NCBI GenBank assembly: GCA_001953115.1 | Contig: LSSL01003548.1 | Location: 1 to 12,630, forward strand | DNA: 12,630 bases | Reading direction: 5' to 3' | DNA from: Smittium mucronatum | Taxonomy: Eukaryota > Kickxellomycota > Harpellomycetes > Harpellales > Legeriomycetaceae | Shown here: piece by piece, positions 1-9,035 of the stretch | How the letters are laid out: every line of letters begins with the position of its first letter | Position numbering within the stretch: the first letter of the stretch is position 1 | Notes under the pieces: model-generated | The model's input: the letters and a program-made list of their open reading frames with translations, nothing else | Told to the model about the DNA's origin: nothing | Databases searched by the model: none | Program-made: the position numbers and the translations under genes

Positions 1-2234
1 CCACGGCAAGGTATTTCACTCTTAGGGGACTTCTAAAGCGGATGAAATCATATTTCACCCAGCTCTAAAGCGATAATATTTTTTCAGATCCAATTAAAGC
101 TAATTATTTTGGAAAACAAGAGCTTAGTGGTATCAGGTCATTGGATCCAATTCTTATGTTCTATTCGATTTCATCCAATTCATATTTCACCCAGGTTCCA
201 TTCCAACCAACTCCATTTGTTCTAAAATTGAAAATAAACATAGTGAAGCTTTTTATTTAGAAAATTATGAGTATTATTTTCTAAGTCCTATATTTAATCT
301 AAAGTATACGATAATAAAATCACCGAGTTTTTTTTTTACAATTAGAAGGTGTAGAATTGATTGAAATGTAAATTGGAATAGGTCTCACTTGAGGATACAA
401 CGTTGGAATAAATTTAACTAGATCAAACATATTTAACCACAATTTTTATTCGCTATATTGTATTTTCAAAAAATAGAAAATTGATTAAAAAGGGAATAGA
501 TAGCTCTTAAAAGTAAAAATCTGGCGAATCTGAAAACCTGAAAAATCCTTTCCCAATTTTCCAAATTTTGTAGTTATGAGGTTTAAATAATAACAATAAT
601 AATAATAGATACCCTCTGATCGTCTAGCAATTAAATATTATGCTCTATACAGAGCTGAGAATAGACTAAAGTAAAGAAAGTTTTATATTCAACTGATAAT
701 AAAATATATAATGAATCTGTAGTAAAGCCACAGGTATCGATTTTAGATCCTATTTTGCATTTTAACATAACATTTAGTATTACTGAAACAATATTAAATA
801 ATGAAAAAGGGGTATCCTGTATTGATGTACACCCTTTTATGATCCCAATGACGATAGATAAAAAAAAAGATCTTGTTTAAAAATATTTTCCGCATCAAAT
901 AATTAATAAAATAACATAACATAAACAATACGTTATTTTTATTTTATTTTATTTTATTTTAGGGTTTGTTTTATTGAAAACTTCCCAATAGATTGTAATT
1001 ATTTTTTTCTCTTTCAAAGGCTAGATATAAGTTTATTAGGGTGTGTGATTATAGACCTATTTAAGTTTCACTCATTGGAAATTTCAACCACTATTCCGCA
1101 CTTCAAATAAATAAACAAGGCGTGAGCATGATATAGTGTAATTCGATAAAATTAACTATTTTTATTCGCCTAAAAAATCTAAACGGTGACAAATAACTGA
1201 ACGATACTGTAGGTAAAATATGCAATAGGTCAATTGTCCTGACATCTTTCTGTCTCCCCGAGAATCAACCATATAGCATCTCACCCTTCAACTTCCGTAA
1301 TACTCTACACGCTAGATTTTTCTATAGCTTGGGAACTTATATTTACCAATATTGTTGATATAGCTCTTAAATTTATATTTTAAATGTGCAAAAAGTCTAC
1401 TAGCAATTTATTATTCATTATAGTACAACTTAGTTTACCATCTGTTAAATAGAAAGACATTAACCCCCCCCCTTCCAATATCCCACCAGATAGAATTTAA
1501 TAAAATTATTTTTCATTAATATTATTTCTCCTTCTAATCCTTGAATTCTATTTATTTTCACAATTTTCAGAACCTAGTAAGATCCAGGAAATTAATTTAT
1601 CTTAAATCTTGAAAATTTGAATACCATTTCAAGAGTTCTAGTAACTTAAAAGAATAATATTAATAAAATCAACAAAATAGACTTAAAATAAACTCTGGCA
1701 TAGAAGTTTTGGTTTTTGGGCGTTTATTAGATATCATTTTCGTTTGAAAAAAGGATGAAAAGCTTAGATTTTTTTAAACAATTAATTTCCAAAATCCAAA
1801 TCCAAAAAAAAAAATCGAAAAAACTTATTTGAATCATTTCATTAATAAAAAATGATGGTGCTTTTTCATCTATCTGCTTCTAAATAAGTTAAAACTTTTT
1901 TTTTTTTTGGAAAATAGCAATTCAGAAGCCAAATTATTCATTACTTGGTTTATAGATATATAGTTAGATGGAATAAACATACATTTCAATGAAGTGCTAT
2001 GTACACTATACCCTTTTAAAAAAATAAATCAAATATCGAAGAGCTTGTGACTGCTTATAAATTTATTCAAGAAAAAAACAATGTCAAACTTCTTCCAATG
2101 TAATGAGAGTAATAGATTATTTCTGTGCTGTCTCATTTACACATTTCGCTTAATATTCTCACAACCTAAAAAAGTCAAACCCATATATGTGAAATAAATG
2201 AATTACTATTCAGATATGAATAGGTTAAATAATA
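1..2234. other. Gene-free AT-rich region with simple repeats
   Basis: I see no coding region. It holds an imperfect AAT repeat (585-607), an ATTTT repeat (four units at 941-960 after ATTTTT at 935-940), a 9-C run (1464-1472) and a small imperfect hairpin at 40-60 (GGATGAAAT pairing with ATTTCACCC). The phrase CATATTTCACCCAG occurs at both 49-62 and 181-194. A GC-richer island lies at about 1190-1330. Confidence 0.5.
935..961 (+). repeat. ATTTT microsatellite
   Basis: ATTTTT is followed by four perfect ATTTT units and a final A. It is a simple-sequence repeat with no neighbouring gene. Confidence 0.8.
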
Positions 2235-2367
2235 AAAATCTACTAATATCTTTAAGAATATCCTATTTTCATCAAAACCATACTGATTTGTTGAAAAACA
2301 TACTAAATGTAAAATTTTTATACTTTTTGATGTTAAATAGAACGTAATTTGGCCCTAAAATTCAATC
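2235..2367 (+). repeat. Left arm of the 133-bp inverted repeat
   Basis: The arm runs from AAAATCTACTAATATC to CCCTAAAATTCAATC and pairs with 3280-3412. The mismatches are mostly transitions, which suggests modest decay since the copies diverged. Confidence 0.85.
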
Positions 2368-2589
2368 ATATACATACCAATTCTGGAGCAAACCAAAATG
2401 CCAATAAAATTGGTGAACCCCATGCTTCGAGTTTTATTTAAAAAAGAAAAAAGTGTAAATTTCAGATATTGAAGGATTTTCTACGATTTTAAAAGACTCT
2501 ACTATGGATAAAATGTAATAAGATTCGGTCAACAAAGTTACATATCAGATATTAAATTAAAAAAAGTAAGTATTCTCATCTGTCATTTC

Positions 2590-2634
2590 ACTCCCTCACT
2601 CCCTCACCCCATCATTTCCTCGCCCCCCCCCCCC
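2590..2634 (+). repeat. C-rich tract with 12-C run inside the inverted-repeat spacer
   Basis: A short CTCCCTCA direct repeat is followed by CCCC and then twelve consecutive C (2623-2634). The minus strand therefore has four or more G-runs that could form a G-quadruplex, and the plus strand could form an i-motif. This stands out in DNA that is otherwise about three-quarters A+T. No function is implied by sequence alone. Confidence 0.6.
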
Positions 2635-3279
2635 TCTCTAAATTTGTTTTCTTTTACAATAAATTAAAATTTTCTAATCATGTAAATTTCTTTTATACAA
2701 TCTATCTTTTTTATTGTTTAAATAAAAATCTGTATAATTCATAACTTTTTTTACAAATTATTATGTTAAAGAATCTAATAATGTAGTTATGATCGAATTT
2801 TACTCGTGTTTTAAATGTTGGAATATTCCATGTGTTCATATAATCTTTATATTCCCCTAAAAGATATAATCACTTTATATTTTCAATTGATTTAACAAAA
2901 ATAAGCCCTTCACCCGATATATAGTCTCAAAGTATTTATTTTGAACATAATTGAGATCAATTTTAAATATAAGTATTCATCTAGACTTTTAATAATCTTA
3001 ATTACAAATTGTGATAACTCTTTAGCTCCAAAAAATAACGCATATATACCCTATCATGAGTAGAAGTTATTAAATTTATTATTCACTATGGTCTTTATCA
3101 CTTCTATCATCCCCCTCTGTTCTTATATTATAAAATATACTGTTTAAAGTTATACTAAAATCATTAATACGACTTCGAAAGTTTTTATTATGATTCAAAA
3201 GTGCGATAGCAATCTAAAAAACCAAAAAAATAAAAAATATTACAAAACTTTAAACGCTAAAAAAAAATTAGTATTATTT

Positions 3280-3412
3280 GATTGAATTTTAGGGCCAAAT
3301 TACGTTCTATTTAACATCAAAAAGTATAAAATTTTTACATTTAGTGTGCTTTTCAACAAATCAGTATGGTTTTGATAAAAATAGGATATTCTTAAAAATG
3401 TTAGTAGATTTT
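3280..3412 (-). repeat. Right arm of the 133-bp inverted repeat
   Basis: This is the inverted copy of 2235-2367. Within it, the 19-mer at 3375-3393 (ATAAAAATAGGATATTCTT) occurs again at 9921-9939, hinting that the arm belongs to a dispersed family. Confidence 0.85.
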
Positions 3413-3487
3413 GAACATTTAATCGATATGAATATATCTAATCCAAGTATAAATTAAATTTAAAAATAAATTTCGAGATTTGCCGAA

Positions 3488-3529
3488 AGCAATGTGATGT
3501 TTTTGTACCGTCGGACTTATATGGATTAA
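3488..3529 (+). mobile_element. Right-end fragment of the same MITE family (copy E)
   Basis: TTTTTGTACCGTCGGAC followed by TTATATGGATTAA resembles the right end of copy A (TTTTTGTACCATCGGCCC then TGAAAGGGTTAA). It ends in TTAA at 3526-3529. No matching left end lies about 170 bp upstream, where the inverted-repeat arm (ending 3412) is found instead, so the copy is probably truncated. Confidence 0.4.
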
Positions 3530-3628
3530 ATTCACAAAAAGCCTATGATGCTCAGTAAAAAAATTCATGAAAAAATTAAATGTAGGACCAAATTATAGTT
3601 TTTTAAACATTTTTTTATCAATATTCTG

Positions 3629-3795
3629 GTAACTCTATATGGTACAGAGGTACAAAAGTGGCATTCTTTTTTTGGTCAAATAAGCATTTTATGAAAGATT
3701 AACATTTATAATTGGGTGAATGTATAAGCTATCGAATAGAAAATGTTAAAGTTTGAAAATAAAAGCTCTTCACTTTTTGGACTAGAAAGGATTAA
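3629..3795 (-). mobile_element. Degenerate piggyBac-like MITE, copy D, opposite orientation (167 bp)
   Basis: Read on the minus strand it begins TTAATCCTTTCTAGTCC and ends in the complement of GTAACTCTATATGGTACAGA. The 38 bp at 3629-3666 align without gaps to the complemented right end of copies A/B, including GGTACAAAA and TGGCATTC. A TTTTCTATT block lies at the matching internal position. Both termini carry substitutions, so this is an older copy. Confidence 0.6.
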
Positions 3796-3858
3796 ATAAC
3801 CTCAAAAACCACGACCAGTAAGTACAAATGTTTGAATGCATTGATAATAAACTCACCT

Positions 3859-4029
3859 TTAACCCTTTCCAGGCCCAAATTTGTGCTTCACTCCTATTTG
3901 TGTACATTGTCCATTTCAATTGGCATATTTATTAATTTATCCAATAGTATACAATTATTTTTAATATAGTGATAACATTGCTCGAAAAATTAATTCCATT
4001 TTTTGTACCATCGGCCCTGAAAGGGTTAA
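3859..4029 (+). mobile_element. piggyBac-like MITE, copy A (171 bp)
   Basis: It begins TTAACCCTTTCCAGGCCC and ends GGCCCTGAAAGGGTTAA, giving imperfect terminal inverted repeats of about 17 bp with TTAA at both ends. TTAA target duplication and CCCTTT-type ends are hallmarks of the piggyBac superfamily. The element has no coding capacity, so it is non-autonomous. It is most similar to copy B. Confidence 0.8.
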
Positions 4030-4055
4030 ATGATATTTTTTTGAGAAATTTGCCT

Positions 4056-4225
4056 TTAACCCTTTCCGAGCCCAAATTTGAGCTTCACTCCTATTTGTAT
4101 ATATAAAGCTTTTCTATTGGTTCAATTTATAAATTTATATAATAATATACAAATATTACTAATCTAATGTTAATATTGAGTGAAAAATGAATGCCATTTT
4201 TGTATCATCAGCCCTGAAAGGGTAA
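4056..4225 (+). mobile_element. piggyBac-like MITE, copy B (170 bp)
   Basis: It begins TTAACCCTTTCCGAGCCC and ends AGCCCTGAAAGGGTAA. It shares CCCAAATTTG.GCTTCACTCCTATTTGT near the left end and CCATTTTTGTA near the right end with copy A. It lies only 26 bp after copy A in the same orientation. The right-hand TTAA has decayed to GTAA. Confidence 0.8.
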
Positions 4226-4439
4226 AGAGTGCGATGATATAATTCGCTGGAAGTGAAGATTTTTAATGAGACAAGTTTTTTCTTTCCATATCAATTAGTT
4301 CAAAAAATTTATAATTTTTTATCCAGTAAAAAGGCGTAATATATATACACGTTTATTATGGAAAGATTATTAATCATCAAAAATATATTTGTGGAAAAAT
4401 CCAAGTGCAAGTCAAAATAATATTTGACACTTATATTGT

Positions 4440-4609
4440 TTAACCCTTTTATCGTCAAAAAGTGCATTGATTCCGATTTGAAAAATGTGCAGTTTTTTAT
4501 TCGTAAAAATAGTAAAAATAACCCAATGGGAATCATAAACCATTATTAAACGAGCATATCAGCAAAAAGATGAATCCCATTTTCGTGCAGCCGACGCTGA
4601 AAGGGTTAA
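4440..4609 (+). mobile_element. piggyBac-like MITE, copy C (170 bp)
   Basis: The left end TTAACCCTTTTATCGTC matches the complement of the right end GACGCTGAAAGGGTTAA at 15 of 17 positions, with TTAA on both sides. Length and the AATCCCATTTTCGTGCAG block before the right end match copies A and B, but the interior has diverged more. It is the nearest copy to the SKN7-like gene, about 770 bp upstream of its start codon. Confidence 0.75.
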
Positions 4610-5058
4610 TGGGAAAATGTATGCGGATACAGTCACATAAATTTAATAATATTAAAAGATTGACCAAATTAAATGGCCTTATATTTCCATCAAAACCAGG
4701 CCATTTTAGTAACCATGACATCATTAAAGCTGGTGTTATATCTCTAACTTTCAAAATCAATGGCATTTTTTCTGTGAAAAAAAGGTATTATCATTGACAT
4801 TTACGAATCTGTTTTTTTATTAGACAGATGTATTGTCTATTTTTTACTAATTATGCAGATACCTGCTTGTCAATTGCTGAACTATTTCGAATTTGTAATG
4901 ATTTTTTCGACAGAACCCATAATTTCCAACCTTTTACGAAGTTTAAAAATTTACGAATTTTGTGGTGTTTAGGGATGTTTTTTTAAATTCTAATAGCCAA
5001 TTAATGATCATGGGACGGAGAAGTAAGAATTTTTCCTGCAAGATCCCTTTACTTTATG
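4610..5058. other. Upstream intergenic region without a supported gene
   Basis: A stem-loop is present: AAATGGCCT at 4671-4679 pairs perfectly with AGGCCATTT at 4698-4706 across an 18-nt loop. Open frames of 75-77 codons cross copy C and this stretch on both strands, but they start inside the MITE and show no recognisable protein features, so they are not called. A 17-codon ORF starts at 5010 (MGRRSKNFSCKIPLLYV) and ends within the TATA-like run; it is probably chance. Confidence 0.4.
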
Positions 5059-5375
5059 TATAAAAAAGGTAAGGGCGCTGCATCATAGTAAATTCCCTAT
5101 GTCCAGAATCAAACTCTTTCAATAAACAAGCCCCAATTAGCATCATTCACAATTTACTTTGCCTTCGCCTACTTCTTTTTCTTCAATTGTAAAATCTAAT
5201 TTGAAATAATATCAATCAGTTCTTTCTATACAAATTCATTATATTTCGCAATTTGTGAGAGGTCTTCATTCCATAAGCCATTTAACTCTCCATCTTTCAA
5301 TCAAACCATTCTTTTAAAAAGTATAGTTATTACAATATAACATACATCTATCTGTTATCATTCTTTTATTTTTGA
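5059..5375 (+). promoter_or_regulatory. Probable core promoter and 5' leader of the SKN7-like gene
   Basis: A TATA-like run (TATAAAAAA, 5059-5067) lies about 310 bp before the start codon. A pyrimidine-rich stretch at 5156-5187, a common feature of fungal promoters, lies about 190 bp before it. There is no ATG between 5102 and 5375, which fits a transcribed leader whose first ATG is the real start. The context just before the start is weak: TGA directly precedes the ATG, so no purine is at -3. I saw no convincing heat-shock element or Skn7 site. The transcription start cannot be placed from sequence alone. Confidence 0.3.
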
Positions 5376-8300
5376 ATGATATCCGAAAGCCAAGTTGAAC
5401 CTCTTGAAATGAGCTCCTTAGAAGAGGATAATGAGATTGCGAGGATCCTTGCCTCAGTCCCCGAATTTGTTAAAAAACTCTTTAGGTACTTTATTTTCCC
5501 GCTTATTTACATCATTATCTCTTTCATATTCAAATTTTTAAAATAGGATCTTAGAAAAAGACACATACAAAAAAATTATTCACTGGTCTGATTCCGGAGA
5601 TAGCTTTGTCGTAATCGATCAATCAGAATTTTCTGATTTCGTCCTGCCTCGTCATTTTAAACACAAAAATTTTGCAACTTTCATTAGACAATTGAACAAA
5701 TATGGCTTTCGCAAAGTCAAGAGTCGGTACGAAAGTAAAAAAGCTGGTGATTTGGTATGGGAATTCGAACATCCCTATTTTCAGAGTAAAAGTCCAAATA
5801 TGTTGGACAAAATAAAAAGAAAGCCTATAGGAAGAACTCGGAATACTCAGCAGAGCCCCGCTCATATATCTTCAAATTCAACTATTCCGTCAAAATCTTT
5901 CAAACCAGATAAACAAGAGCCCAAAAACCAAAATCAGAGTACATCTTTTTCTGAAAATCCATCTGCAGAGAAAAAGTCTACTTCTCCTTCGAGACCTATT
6001 GAAGAAGATGATTTACGCTTACAGGTTCAAAATCTTATCAACGAGAATAGTCAGGTAGTCAATTATCTTAAGCAGCTTTCTGAGCACTACCAGTACATCA
6101 CTAACGAGGTGGGAAACCTCAAAAAAAGTATTCATCTTCAGGGTAGATTAATAAACAAATTTTTGGGACTAAACTCTGATGAATACAAAGGTATTATTTT
6201 TTCTACATTTTTTATTTGCCATTTATAACTTTATTTATTTATTTTTTTTCTTTGTAGATGGCTGTGTATCTCAATCAGTTAGTGAGTTTCCCTCGGCTGT
6301 TTCATATAATTTTCCTAAGTCAAGTAAAAAAAATTTTGATTCGGAGCCAAGACTTCCTAACTCTCTAAATCCCGATTTTCAAATGATATCTAATGTGCCA
6401 TTTGATAATTTAAACATAAATGAAAAAACCCCTTTAAGCGACAACTTCTGTTCTTCTACCCCTTCTCCTCAATTTAAGAGCTCTGCCTCATTTAATGACG
6501 TACCAAACTTCGATACCAGTGCCAAAACCCAGAATCTAAATCCTAATTTTAATTCAACACCTGTTCTAAATCAATCTGACTTCCAGAGCACCCATAATTC
6601 TTTTGAAAACTTTATCAGTTTATCGAAACTTGGCTCGATCTCAGACGCCAAGAAAAGCAAAAATAGAACTTCATCTCATCGAATAGATAATTCAGGTCAA
6701 AAAAATCCTGCATCTAATGATGAAATCTCCAGTAGAATTCCTGATGGCTCTCATGTTAATACAAATCAGGAAGATTCTATTGCCGATCTATGTAAATATG
6801 CTGGAATTTCCCAATTCTCATTATTTCAACCCAATATAGTGTCATATGACGTAAACAACTCCAGCCACCCATCCGAACCCACAATACTTCCTAACCCAAC
6901 TAAAAACTCTAAAAGACAAAGGATAAACGATAAAGAAGATAATTATCGTAATCTTAAAACGAATCTGGTAAACTTCATTAGAACCCCTTCAGAGATGAGA
7001 CCGACTTCCAATGGAAAGGGGATTGAGTTTTTCAAATTCAAGAAACGGAATCTAAACAAAAAAAATCCTTTTGTTGCAATCAACTGGACTGCCCCTCCCA
7101 AAGTTCTTATTGTTGAAGACGGTGAAGTTGATCGGGATTTAGCCAACCGGCTTTTAAATATTTTTGGATGTTCTACGGATTTAGCTAACGATGGAAGTGC
7201 TGCTGTCACATTAATGAATGAACACCAATATGATATAGTTCTAATGGACATTTTCATGCCAAATTTGGATGGTATGGCTGCTACGTCTTTTATCAGGTCA
7301 TTTGATAAAGAAACACCAATTATTTCTGTAACTTCAGCTGCAGATGACAAAAGCCGTACAAAGTATGTTAAGGAAGGAATGACTGATGTTTTGGAAAAAC
7401 CTCTTACAAAAGAATTGGTTTACTCTTTGCTTATCACCTATTGTTCTCACTTATTTTTAACTAAAACGTCAATTGGGATAACTATGCTTTCTGATTCAAG
7501 CGAGTTTGGGGCTAGGACTGCTAACGACTTCAACAAATTTCCCAGAATGAGAGAAATCCAATTAAGTAATTCCGATCCCAAAATAAATAAAACTTCTAAT
7601 TCTGTATCTATGACACAGTCCTCAAATAAAAAAACTGAGCTGGACGACCAAAGAATGCCAGATCAGCAAAACTCCAATATAGTTTCTCATCAAAACGTTT
7701 CAATTGTTGACATCTCTAACAGAAAAAATTCTGTCATTGCAAATGAATCCCAGAATTTCTCTAACGCTGAAAAAAATAGCCCGTTCTTTTTCAATGATAA
7801 TAACTCTAACTACCTTAAACATCAGAATGGACCTGACTTCTCTTTAGTAAAGACCCCCTTAAAGTCAAACATTTCGAGTCAAAAAGCTCCGAACGGTTCA
7901 AGTGTTACATTCTCACATTTAAACGGTGTCAATGTATTGGAAAAAGATTACCTAAATAGTAATAGAGCTTTCCACAGTGGTCAACCAGGTTATTTAAGTA
8001 TGAATTCCAACAACAACGGGTTTGAGCTTAAGTCTTCAGTAGATATAATGAACAACAAAAAGGATAAAAACAACTTCCAAGGTCAAGACCCAATCTCCAA
8101 CGATGAATACGAATTTATTAGCCCCAACGTTGTCTCAAAAAATAACATAAGCGTCGCACCAGCAAATTTCCTTCAATTACCCAACTATTCAAATTCAAAT
8201 CTAGGAATGATGAATGAAAGAGGATTTCCATCAGAAAAACCCCAGATACACAGTTCGTTGCTTTCTCTTGGTGATGCATCAGCTTTCGGAAATGCTAATA

Positions 8301-8683
8301 AGGACTCTGGAAGCGTTTTGATTAATGAACCAAATCAAATAGATCCCCGCAACTCTGATTCGGGCGCTAACAGCATTTACAATAACATAAGTCAGCAATC
8401 GTTTAGTAAAGATCAAAGAGAATCTCAGTTCGTAGCTCTGTCAAATAACGCATCAAATTCAAATAATTTTAAACCCGAAAAACACCAGAAGTTTGCAAAT
8501 AGCAACTCATTTGAAGTTTTTGGAAACCAGCAGTATATGGAAAATGAGTCTAACAATCCTCGATATGGTATATCGGAATTTGGAGATAGGGATATAACCT
8601 CAGAACGAAATATAAATATTAACTCAAATCACAACTTTAATTACTATAACATGAGTGTTCCTCCTAATCAGAACATCAATTGA
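5376..8683 (+). CDS. SKN7: Skn7/Prr1-type transcription factor: HSF DNA-binding domain, coiled coil and response-regulator receiver (3 exons, 1059 aa)
   Basis: Predicted nuclear response-regulator transcription factor. The coding sequence joins 5376-5485, 5547-6190 and 6258-8683 (3180 nt, 1059 residues plus TGA). Residues 30-115 are an HSF-type DNA-binding domain; the recognition helix carries NFATFIRQLNKYGF (78-91), close to the HSF/Skn7 signature. Residues about 191-243 form a heptad-like coiled coil, probably for oligomerisation. Residues 534-650 are a receiver domain: acidic pair E538/D539, phospho-acceptor D582 in LMDIFMPNLDG, T610 and K632 in EKP, so every core catalytic position is present. 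Basic patches at 470-473 (KRQR) and 511-520 could be nuclear localisation signals. Residues 252-465 and 651-1059 are Ser/Asn/Gln-rich and probably disordered; they make the protein much longer than budding-yeast Skn7 (about 620 aa). The start is fixed by an in-frame TGA immediately before the ATG and by the lack of any ATG from 5102 to 5375. In known fungi the family receives phosphate from Ypd1-type proteins and controls oxidative-stress and cell-wall genes; that role is inferred here. Confidence 0.95.
5486..5546 (+). other. Intron 1 of the SKN7-like gene (61 nt, phase 2)
   Basis: The donor is GTACTT after AG and the acceptor is AAATAG. Removing it joins FVKKLF to the Arg-Ile-Leu-Glu that follows, restoring helix 1 of the HSF domain in one frame; the split codon is Arg37. 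If retained, the intron is read in frame and its last three bases (TAG) act as a stop codon, so unspliced RNA would encode only the N-terminal peptide. Confidence 0.92.
6191..6257 (+). other. Intron 2 of the SKN7-like gene (67 nt, phase 1)
   Basis: The donor is GTATTA after AAAG. The acceptor is TTTGTAG after a T-rich tract, and TATAACTT upstream is a plausible branch region. Splicing creates Asp252 and joins the coiled-coil exon to the Ser/Asn-rich exon without changing frame. Retention gives a stop at 6226-6228, truncating the protein after the coiled coil and removing the receiver domain. Confidence 0.9.
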
Positions 8684-9035
8684 TTGTATCAATATCCGCA
8701 GAAATTTATTGCTCATTTTTTTATCTTTCCAACATCCAGAGGTTAATTGCCTCGATTTGTCATTTTTTGAATTTTATTCTCCGATAAAAATGGCATATCC
8801 AATACTTTGCTATTTTTTCTCCAACGAAAAAGATTGTGTGAAGTTCAATAATATGTTGTTGCAGTTTGGTTTATTAACTAAAGTGAAAGTTACAAATAAA
8901 TTCAATTTTTTTACATTATTAAAAAAAAAAATTCTAAAAAAGTTGATTAAATCTTGGTTTTATTTTTTCGAATTCTAAAGTTTTAGAAAAACACCCTCAT
9001 TCATTCAAATTACGGTCTTTTTAAAAAAGTTCTCA
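8684..9035. other. 3' UTR of the SKN7-like gene and convergent intergenic spacer
   Basis: AATAAA at 8895-8900, 212 nt after the SKN7 stop, is a possible polyadenylation signal. On the other strand AATAAA occurs at 8964-8959, just past the stop of the minus-strand ORF at 9036-9203, so the spacer could serve two convergent transcripts. An open frame spanning 8655-8978 on the + strand overlaps the SKN7 end and reads as Phe/Lys/Leu-rich AT-derived sequence; I do not call it a gene. Confidence 0.4.

Larger units (their letters stand above)
2235..3412. repeat. Long inverted repeat: two 133-bp arms around a 912-bp spacer
   Basis: Positions 2235-2367 and the reverse complement of 3280-3412 align without gaps over 133 bp with about six mismatches (roughly 95% identity). 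Weaker similarity extends a few bases past both edges of the arms. The spacer (2368-3279) has no open frame of note. The structure could be a foldback-type transposon, a non-autonomous element with long terminal inverted repeats, or two copies of a dispersed repeat in opposite orientation. No clear target-site duplication was found. Confidence 0.85.

Noticed and set aside
129..138. TGGTATCAGG, similar to a retrotransposon primer-binding site
   Set aside because: That motif complements plant initiator tRNA; no long terminal repeat, polypurine tract or gag/pol frame accompanies it, and the match is only about nine bases.
541..570. AAATCCTTTCC followed by CCAAATTTTG, resembling a MITE left end
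   Set aside because: No TTAA precedes it and no matching right end occurs about 170 bp downstream.
4533..4797. Overlapping 75-77-codon open frames on both strands
   Set aside because: They begin or end inside MITE copy C and show no recognisable protein features; two opposing frames of similar length suggest chance.
6179..6257. Hydrophobic N-terminal extension of exon 3 (Phe/Leu-rich, would look like a signal or membrane segment)
   Set aside because: This is translation of intron 2. The GT...AG boundaries join coiled-coil and downstream exons in frame, so no membrane segment exists in the protein.
6943..7350. 135-codon minus-strand open frame
   Set aside because: It lies wholly opposite the receiver-domain coding region, which has clear family motifs; it is a shadow of that reading frame.
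8655..8978. 107-codon + strand open frame overlapping the SKN7 3' end
   Set aside because: It overlaps the SKN7 coding end in another frame and its translation is Phe/Leu/Lys-rich, as expected from AT-rich DNA. I found no splice sites that would join part of it to SKN7 in place of the TGA at 8681-8683.
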